From an uncultured Corynebacterium sp. (GTDB lineage Bacteria > Actinomycetota > Actinomycetes > Mycobacteriales > Mycobacteriaceae): a stretch of 64,000 bases of DNA. The DNA lies in NCBI GenBank assembly GCA_946223355.1, contig CAMIPB010000001.1:95363-159362 (forward strand), written 5' to 3'. This document shows, in pieces, positions 58,625 to 64,000 of the stretch. Position 1 is the stretch's first letter. The number at the start of each line of letters is the position of its first letter. The notes under the pieces were generated by a model that was not told where the DNA came from, searched no databases, and was given only the letters and a program-made list of their open reading frames with translations. The position numbers were made by a program, and so were the translations under genes.

Positions 58625-61372
58625 ATGACTGACAACAATGACGCCTTGAACGGCGACAGCAACTTCCCATTGATCCGCGACGGCGTCGCCTCTTACCTAC
58701 ATGACTCTGACCCAGAGGAAACGAAGGAGTGGATGCAGTCACTCGACGGGCTCCTCGAGTCCACCTCTCTGGAGCGCGGCCGCTACCTCATGATGCGCCT
58801 GCTGGAGCGGGCGTCGGCAAAGCGTGTTCCATTACCATCTTTGACCTCCACCGACTTTGTAAATACCATCCCAACCACCATGGAGCCAGAGTTCCCAGGT
58901 GATGAGGAACTTGAAAAGCGCTACCGCCGTTGGATCCGTTGGAACGCGGCCATCATGGTGCACCGTGCACAGCGCCCAGGAATCGAGGTTGGCGGCCATA
59001 TCTCCACATACGCGGGTGCGGCGCCGCTCTACGAAGTCGGCTTCAACCACTTCTTCAAGGGTCGCGACCACAAAGACGGCGCTGACCACATTTTCTTCCA
59101 AGGCCACGCCTCCCCTGGCATGTACGCCCGCGCCTTTATGGAAGGCCGCCTGACTGAAGATGACATGGACGGCTTCCGCCAAGAAGTCTCCCGCGGCGAG
59201 GGCAAGGGAATGCCATCTTATCCTCACCCACGCGGTATGGAGTGGTTCTGGGAATTCCCAACCGTCTCCATGGGCCTTGGCCCAATGAACGCTATCTACC
59301 AGGCACGTTTCAACAAGTATCTGGAAAACCGCGGCATCAAGGACACCTCCAACCAGCACGTTTGGGCATTCCTCGGCGACGGCGAAATGGACGAGCCAGA
59401 ATCCCGCGGCCTCCTGCAGATCGCTACACTTTACGAGTTGGACAACCTCACCTTCGTTATCAACTGCAACCTGCAGCGTCTCGACGGCCCCGTGCGCGGC
59501 AACACCCAGATCATCCAGGAGCTGGAGTCCTTCTTCCGCGGCGCCGGCTGGGACGTCATCAAGGTTATTTGGGGCCGCGGCTGGGATAAGCTGCTGGAAA
59601 AGGACAAGGACGGCGCGCTTGTCAACATCATGAACACCACTGCCGATGGTGACTACCAGACCTTCAAGGCTAACGACGGCGCGTATGTGCGCGAACACTT
59701 CTTCGGCCGCGACGAGCGCACACTAAAGCTTGTTGAAGATATGTCCGACGATGAAATTTGGGCACTTCGCCGTGGTGGCCATGACTACCGCAAGATCTAC
59801 GCGGCTTACGCACGCGCGCTAGAAAACCACGGCACGGGTAAGCCAACCGTCATCCTGGCTCACACCATTAAGGGCTACGGCTTGGGCCACAACTTCGAGG
59901 GCCGCAATGCGACCCACCAGATGAAGAAGCTCACCTTGGATGACCTGAAGCTTTTCCGCGATAAGCAGGAGATTCCTATCTCTGACGAGGAGCTGGAAAA
60001 GGATCCAAGTAAACCTCCTTACTACCACCCGGGTCCAGAGGTTCCAGAAATCAAGTACATGCTGGAGCGTCGTAAAGAACTCGGCGGCTTCCTCCCAGAG
60101 CGCCGCGCAAAGTTCGCGCCATTGGAGGCACCGGACGTGGCTAACATGCGTAGCGTGCGCAAGGGCTCCGGTAAGCAGGAAGTGGCTACCACTATGGCTT
60201 TGGTGCGCACCGTCAAGGAAATCATGCGTGACAAGGAACTCGGCAAGCGCATCGTTCCAATCATCCCGGATGAGGCACGTACTTTCGGCATGGACTCCTG
60301 GTTCCCAACCATGAAGATCTACAACCCACGTGGCCAGAACTACGTGCCAGTTGACCACGACCTCATGTTGTCCTACCGCGAAGCTACCGACGGCCAGATT
60401 CTCCACGAGGGCATCAACGAGGCGGGTTCCACCGCATCGTTCACCGCAGCGGGTACTTCGTACGCAACGCACGGCGAGGCAATGATTCCGCTGTACATCT
60501 TCTACTCGATGTTCGGCTTCCAGCGCACCGGTGACTCTTTCTGGGCAGCTGCTGACCAGATGGCTCGTGGCTTCATCATTGGCGCTACCGCTGGCCGCAC
60601 CACCCTGACTGGTGAGGGCTTGCAGCACATGGACGGCCACTCCCACGTTTTGGCGGCGACTAACCCTGCTGTTGTGAGCTACGACCCAGCGTTCGGCTAC
60701 GAGGTCGCACACCTTATCACTCGCGGTATTGACCGCATGTACAGCGACAAGTTCGTTGAGGGTGGCGAGGACGTCATGTACTACCTCACTGTCTACAACC
60801 AGCCGCATATTCAGCCTGCTGAGCCAGAGAATTTGGACGTAGAAGGCCTGCACCGCGGTATCTACCACTACAACACTGCTGAGTCTGGCTCCATCCCTGC
60901 CAACATCTTGGCTTCCGGTATTGGCGTGTACGAGGCGATGAAGGCGCAGGAAATCTTGGCTAAAGAGTTTGATGTCAAGGCTTCGTTGTTCTCCGTCACC
61001 TCCTGGAATGAGCTGGCTCGAGACGGCGCTGCGAAGAACAAGGCTGCTTTGCACAAGGGTGAGGAGCCAGAGAAGGCATTCGCTACTTCTCAGCTGGAAG
61101 ACTTCGAGGGACCATTCGTGGGTGTTTCGGACTTCACCACTGAGCTACAGGAGCAAATTCGCCCTTACGTTCCTGGCACCTACATTGTGCTGGGTGCCGA
61201 TGGCTTCGGATTCGCGGACACCCGTCCAGCAGCGCGCCGTTTCTTCAACAACGACGCGGAATCCATCGTGGTTGCAACCCTCGAGGGTCTTGCTCGCGAC
61301 GGCAAGCTTGACCGCTCCGTAGTCCAAGAAGCAGCTCAGCGCTTCAACCTGGATGACCCAACCAAGGCTTAA
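58625..61372 (+). CDS. aceE: Pyruvate dehydrogenase (acetyl-transferring) E1, homodimeric
   Basis: AceE decarboxylates pyruvate with thiamine diphosphate and acetylates the lipoyl groups of the E2 encoded at 15.6 kb. The 915-residue protein is the single-chain (alpha2) type. The thiamine-binding motif GDGEMDEPESRG begins near 253 and continues to NCNLQRLDGPV. HTIKGYGLGHNFEGRNATHQ is a conserved active-site segment. The ATG at 58625 follows GGAGG; a frame extension to 58610 is not likely. A strong hairpin follows the stop. Confidence 0.96.
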   Translation: MTDNNDALNGDSNFPLIRDGVASYLHDSDPEETKEWMQSLDGLLESTSLERGRYLMMRLLERASAKRVPLPSLTSTDFVNTIPTTMEPEFPGDEELEKRYRRWIRWNAAIMVHRAQRPGIEVGGHISTYAGAAPLYEVGFNHFFKGRDHKDGADHIFFQGHASPGMYARAFMEGRLTEDDMDGFRQEVSRGEGKGMPSYPHPRGMEWFWEFPTVSMGLGPMNAIYQARFNKYLENRGIKDTSNQHVWAFLGDGEMDEPESRGLLQIATLYELDNLTFVINCNLQRLDGPVRGNTQIIQELESFFRGAGWDVIKVIWGRGWDKLLEKDKDGALVNIMNTTADGDYQTFKANDGAYVREHFFGRDERTLKLVEDMSDDEIWALRRGGHDYRKIYAAYARALENHGTGKPTVILAHTIKGYGLGHNFEGRNATHQMKKLTLDDLKLFRDKQEIPISDEELEKDPSKPPYYHPGPEVPEIKYMLERRKELGGFLPERRAKFAPLEAPDVANMRSVRKGSGKQEVATTMALVRTVKEIMRDKELGKRIVPIIPDEARTFGMDSWFPTMKIYNPRGQNYVPVDHDLMLSYREATDGQILHEGINEAGSTASFTAAGTSYATHGEAMIPLYIFYSMFGFQRTGDSFWAAADQMARGFIIGATAGRTTLTGEGLQHMDGHSHVLAATNPAVVSYDPAFGYEVAHLITRGIDRMYSDKFVEGGEDVMYYLTVYNQPHIQPAEPENLDVEGLHRGIYHYNTAESGSIPANILASGIGVYEAMKAQEILAKEFDVKASLFSVTSWNELARDGAAKNKAALHKGEEPEKAFATSQLEDFEGPFVGVSDFTTELQEQIRPYVPGTYIVLGADGFGFADTRPAARRFFNNDAESIVVATLEGLARDGKLDRSVVQEAAQRFNLDDPTKA

Positions 61373-61398
61373 GTCTTAAAGGCTCCGGCCTTTAAGAC
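61373..61398 (+). terminator. Hairpin after aceE
   Basis: GTCTTAAAGGC (61373-61383) pairs perfectly with GCCTTTAAGAC (61388-61398) around a TCCG loop, directly after the stop. There is no long T run. Confidence 0.75.
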
Positions 61399-61639
61399 CT
61401 CGGTTTCCGGCTCTTAAGCTCCGGCCTCTCGCTCGGCCGGCCAAGTTCCCCGGCATTCCCTTCCAAGGGAATTCCACCGGGGAATTTGGCGTTTCACCAA
61501 CGCTTTTCTCCACCCCTTTCGTGCTTGCTTCCCTCTTGGTGTTTACATCCCTGCAATCAGTTCTTCCCACTCGAGCCAAAGAGAATCAGGACGTGGTTTT
61601 CAGTGCGCCGCTTGTGAGCAACTAGCCGCCACTAGTATT

Positions 61640-61790
61640 CCGTTATTTTCTTAGTGTCCACCTAATTGCCTTACTGGGCTGTTATTGCCTTACTGTCCAC
61701 TTTATTCCAGGGAAAAAAGGTGGACACTAAGACAACTTTGGATCAGTAAGGCAATAACAGCCCGAAAAGGCAATAACAGCCCGGCAAAGT
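61640..61790. repeat. Modular palindromic element, second copy
   Basis: Two interleaved inverted-repeat pairs occur: CTTAGTGTCCACC (61650-61662) with GGTGGACACTAAG (61719-61731), and GCTGTTATTGCCTTACT (61679-61695) with its exact complement at 61745-61761. The order A-B-A'-B' could form a pseudoknot in RNA. The units match those at 18.19-18.29 kb. The remaining gap 61399-61639 shows no gene. Confidence 0.8.
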
Positions 61791-61937
61791 AGTCTTCCCT
61801 AAACTGAAACACAGTGAATAGACTGCACTTCACGCGTTCTAAAGCTGTGACACCGCCCGAAGGGGAATAACGACACCTCCTGACGGAAAATTTCCTCAAG
61901 CGTCAGTACCAGATGAGCGCCTGCCACCTTCGCCAGA

Positions 61938-61943
61938 TATATT
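61938..61943 (+). promoter_or_regulatory. -10 element of the leaderless acyl carrier protein gene
   Basis: TATATT is followed by exactly seven bases and the ATG at 61951. Confidence 0.55.
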
Positions 61944-61950
61944 TGTGTAC

Positions 61951-62301
61951 ATGGGTAACAAACTCGGCGACGCTTTGGCGGCACATCTCAACACCACAGG
62001 TAACTCCGCAAGCGATTCAGCAGGCAACTCTGTCGATAGGAACACCGATGACGCATCCAGCACGTTCGGCCAGTTGGCTCAATTAATCCAGAACATCACC
62101 GGCATCGACGCGGAGCAAATCGAACCGGAGTCCCGCCTCGAGGATTTAGCCATCCCGTCGCTTTCCCTCATCGAGCTCACCATCCGCGCCGAGGAAGCGT
62201 TTCGAGTGCGGTTTGAAGAAGGCACTGTACTTGCCTTTGAAACCGTTGGCGATATTGCCAACTACATCGATCACAGCGCTGATGACCAGAACGCTGGTTA
62301 G
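61951..62301 (+). CDS. Acyl carrier protein
   Basis: The 116-residue protein has a Ser/Asp/Asn-rich N-terminal 35 residues, then a carrier-protein fold of about 75 residues (FGQLAQLIQNITGI to GDIANYIDH). The phosphopantetheine serine is Ser71 in AIPSLSLIEL; the aspartate normally before it (DSL) is replaced by proline. Helix 3 (GTVLAFETVGDIANYI) is conserved. It may serve corynebacterial fatty-acid synthase or mycolate pathways, or donate octanoate to LipB. The start at 61951 is chosen from the leaderless -10; GTG 61945 is an alternative. Confidence 0.85.
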   Translation: MGNKLGDALAAHLNTTGNSASDSAGNSVDRNTDDASSTFGQLAQLIQNITGIDAEQIEPESRLEDLAIPSLSLIELTIRAEEAFRVRFEEGTVLAFETVGDIANYIDHSADDQNAG

Positions 62302-62315
62302 ACTTTTACACTTCC

Positions 62316-62353
62316 CCAGCTAGGCCAGCCAGGCCAGCCAGGCCAGCTAGGCC
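62316..62353. repeat. 9-bp tandem repeat after the acyl carrier protein gene
   Basis: AGGCCAGCC-like units repeat about four times between the convergent ACP gene and the 140-residue gene, just reaching the stop of the latter. Confidence 0.8.
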
Positions 62354-62769
62354 CGCTCAACACTTGCGCTAAATCCGAACTCAGCAGCGAGCGTTTCAAC
62401 GACCACACGCAAGTTGTCGATTTCCGGTGGGGTTCCGGTAATGACTTGCCGGCAGCCAACGAATACTCCGGACGGCGTCCCAACAGCCGAACCGGTTGCA
62501 GTCCCAGCCACGCCGCGGTCTTTCCACCAGCGGGTATGCCACTGGGCGAATAGCGGGTCGTCGCCAGGCACGACAAATTCGGATTCTGTGCGGATGCACG
62601 TCGCCATGGCGCGTTCGATGGAGGCCCGTAGCCGTTTTGGGCAGGCGCGGACGCTGAGCACGGCAGTGACAACGCGCTCAGTTGAGCAACCAAGCTCAGC
62701 TGAGTAGCCCGGTTCGTAAGAATCAACAGATGTCTCACGAATGGCTTGATGTGCAACACAAGTAGTCAT
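62347..62769 (-). CDS. Conserved hypothetical protein, 140 residues
   Basis: The ATG at 62769 follows GGAAGG and gives MTTCVAHQAIRETSVDSYEP. Longer frames reach 62853. The product is soluble, with a strand/helix pattern, a WWKDRGVAGTAT segment near 85-95 and four cysteines in the first 105 residues. I do not recognise the family. It runs convergent to the ACP gene and lies upstream of a secreted esterase gene on the opposite strand. Function unknown. Confidence 0.7.
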   Translation of the reverse strand: MTTCVAHQAIRETSVDSYEPGYSAELGCSTERVVTAVLSVRACPKRLRASIERAMATCIRTESEFVVPGDDPLFAQWHTRWWKDRGVAGTATGSAVGTPSGVFVGCRQVITGTPPEIDNLRVVVETLAAEFGFSASVERA

Positions 62770-63050
62770 GTCGATTCTTACCTTCCGACAATCAACGCAC
62801 CGTAATAGGCGCGTAAGACGAGTTTCGTCTTCCCCAACGAACTCATAAGGCAACTTGCGTTATATCCGCATTCTTCCCTCACTCGAACCCCACCGGCAAC
62901 CCTAAACATCAGGTTTATCCCCCGTTTACTAAAGTTCAACTTTAGGTTGAACCACTCACCCGACCAGCCTCAATCGCCTGTTCACCCCGGCTTCAACCAG
63001 GCCGCACCCAACTTCACCTTCGCTGCCCCAAACCGCTAATATTAAAAACC
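62770..63050. promoter_or_regulatory. Divergent promoter region before the secreted esterase gene
   Basis: These 280 bases hold no gene. TAATAT at 63037-63042 lies eight bases before the esterase ATG and looks like a leaderless -10 element. Confidence 0.4.
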
Positions 63051-63950
63051 ATGCGCCTGAACAAAATCTCAGCTTTTGTCGTGTCTGTTGCTTGTGCAAT
63101 CGGACTGTCCACAACCGCGGTAGCTCCGGCAACTGCACAATCTTCTTTCGGCAACTTCGGCAGCTCCTCCAAAGGCGCCTCAACCCGTTCTGCTGGAACG
63201 AAAGTCACCACGGAGTCACTTTTCTTGCCTGGCCAGGGCAAGCGTGAGTTCATCCTCGAGGTGCCCAAGAATTACAACCCAGGCAAGTCCTACCCGGTCT
63301 TATTTGGGCTTCACGGCTGGCAGCACTCGCCGGAAAAGTTCCGCGGTTACGCCAACTTGGATCGCGAAGCCGGCGATGATGCCATCATCGTCTACCCGCG
63401 CGGCAAAGCTCTGGCGTGGGCCGGCGCACCTTATGCTAAAACTTCGCGCAGCAATGATTTCAACTTCATGCGCGCCATCGTTCGCCACCTTGATGGCAAG
63501 TACAACATCAACAAGAACCGCATTTACGGCACTGGTCTGTCCAATGGCGGCGCTCTTCTTGTTGACGCCGCCTGCCACGCCCCTGACATTTTCGACGCGG
63601 TAGTCTCGGTGGCGGGCGCCTACTACTCCGGAACTACGTCCAATTGCCGCAGAGGCGCCGTCGATACGCTGCTCATTCATGGAACCCACGATGACGTAGT
63701 TCGTTACCGCGGCGGCACTCGCCACGGCAAGCGTTATGCATCAGTTCCGGCAACGTTCCACAACATCGGCAAGCGCAACGGTTGCTACACCAAGACCCCG
63801 TTCATGGTGGATTACGCTGCATACCAGCACTACGAGCACACGCTTTGCGACGCCGACACTGAGCTCTACCGCGTCGTTGACGGCGGCCACACCTGGTTTA
63901 GCAACCCAGATGCTGCTGACACCTCCTGGGACTTCCTGCGCAAGCGCTAA
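63051..63950 (+). CDS. Secreted alpha/beta-hydrolase esterase (PHB depolymerase/LpqC-like)
   Basis: The 299-residue protein has a signal peptide (basic start MRLNKIS, hydrophobic core to about 22, AxA cleavage at APATA-Q near 29-30). The mature enzyme has the serine nucleophile in GTGLSNGGA (near 163), the acid in HGTHDDVV (near 212) and histidine in DGGHTWF (near 280). The fold and LFGLHGW oxyanion region match the poly(3-hydroxybutyrate) depolymerase/feruloyl esterase family. Several cysteines suggest disulfides outside the cell. Natural substrate is unknown. Confidence 0.88.
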   Translation: MRLNKISAFVVSVACAIGLSTTAVAPATAQSSFGNFGSSSKGASTRSAGTKVTTESLFLPGQGKREFILEVPKNYNPGKSYPVLFGLHGWQHSPEKFRGYANLDREAGDDAIIVYPRGKALAWAGAPYAKTSRSNDFNFMRAIVRHLDGKYNINKNRIYGTGLSNGGALLVDAACHAPDIFDAVVSVAGAYYSGTTSNCRRGAVDTLLIHGTHDDVVRYRGGTRHGKRYASVPATFHNIGKRNGCYTKTPFMVDYAAYQHYEHTLCDADTELYRVVDGGHTWFSNPDAADTSWDFLRKR

Positions 63951-64000
63951 GCCCCTCGGCAAGTGCTAAGCCCCTCGGCAAGTGCTAAGCCCCTCGGCAA
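63946..64000. repeat. 19-bp tandem repeat overlapping the esterase stop, cut by the window edge
   Basis: GCTAAGCCCCTCGGCAAGT occurs twice in full and a third time to the window end. The first copy contains the TAA stop codon of the esterase gene. Confidence 0.9.

Noticed and set aside
59819..61054. 411-codon antisense frame in aceE
   Set aside because: It is a shadow frame; aceE is clearly the coding strand.

Overview
The window reads as chromosomal DNA of a Corynebacterium (mycolic-acid actinobacterium, GC apparently in the mid-50s by eye). The evidence is the actinobacterial bcc-aa3 respiratory cluster with a di-heme QcrC, an LtsA-type asparagine synthetase, a pyruvate dehydrogenase E2 with three lipoyl domains, two glutamine synthetases beside glnE, an RNase HI/phosphatase fusion, and many leaderless starts. 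A complete gcvP-gcvT-gcvH set argues against C. glutamicum itself, which to my knowledge lacks it. The species cannot be fixed from the sequence alone.

Layout. 0.5-7 kb (minus): ctaE-qcrC-qcrA-qcrB and ctaC-ctaF, the bcc-aa3 supercomplex genes. 7.3-9.3 kb: asnB/ltsA. 9.4-13.3 kb: a 37-codon membrane protein, an IS3 transposase remnant, erpA-like, a DUF3043 membrane protein, cobT and ilvE. 13.4-15.4 kb: a leucyl aminopeptidase gene broken in an A7 tract, and a small conserved gene. 15.6-26.4 kb: a lipoate block (E2, an MFS transporter, gcvP, gcvT, gcvH, lipB, lipA). 26.7-32 kb: DUF4191 and RDD membrane proteins, glnA, ghosts of a nucleoside hydrolase and an ECF transporter subunit, and a glutamate-synthase-like gene. 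32-39.5 kb: a nuclease-like gene with an AbiEi-type N-terminus, NUDIX, thrC, MFS, AAA ATPase and two small genes. 39.7-47.7 kb: glnE, glnA2, a CYTH-CHAD protein, a small acidic protein and a degenerate galactokinase-like protein. 47.7-55.7 kb: an RNB ribonuclease, rnpB, RNase HI/phosphatase, zinc ribbon, Nif3-like, low-molecular-weight tyrosine phosphatase, SURF1, zinc alcohol dehydrogenase and a membrane protein. 55.8-57.4 kb: an intact IS30-family element. 57.5-64 kb: tRNA-Val, DUF3052, aceE, an acyl carrier protein, an unknown gene and a secreted esterase.

Functional links. The E2, GcvH, LipA, LipB and AceE proteins form a lipoate-dependent network. GlnA, GlnA2, GlnE and the GltB-like enzyme make up a nitrogen-assimilation group. 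SURF1 supports assembly of the cytochrome oxidase encoded at the left end.

Main unusual features: in-frame minisatellites in linkers of at least eight proteins; a 369-bp lipoyl-domain duplication; a modular palindromic intergenic element found at two loci (18.2 and 61.7 kb) and a different repeat complex at 33.6 kb; a 13-bp motif shared by the ctaE and ctaC upstream regions; 11-bp-period direct repeats at the left edge; gene ghosts downstream of glnA; and many genes with a -10-like hexamer 6-8 bases before the start codon. No clearly new defence or biosynthetic system was found.
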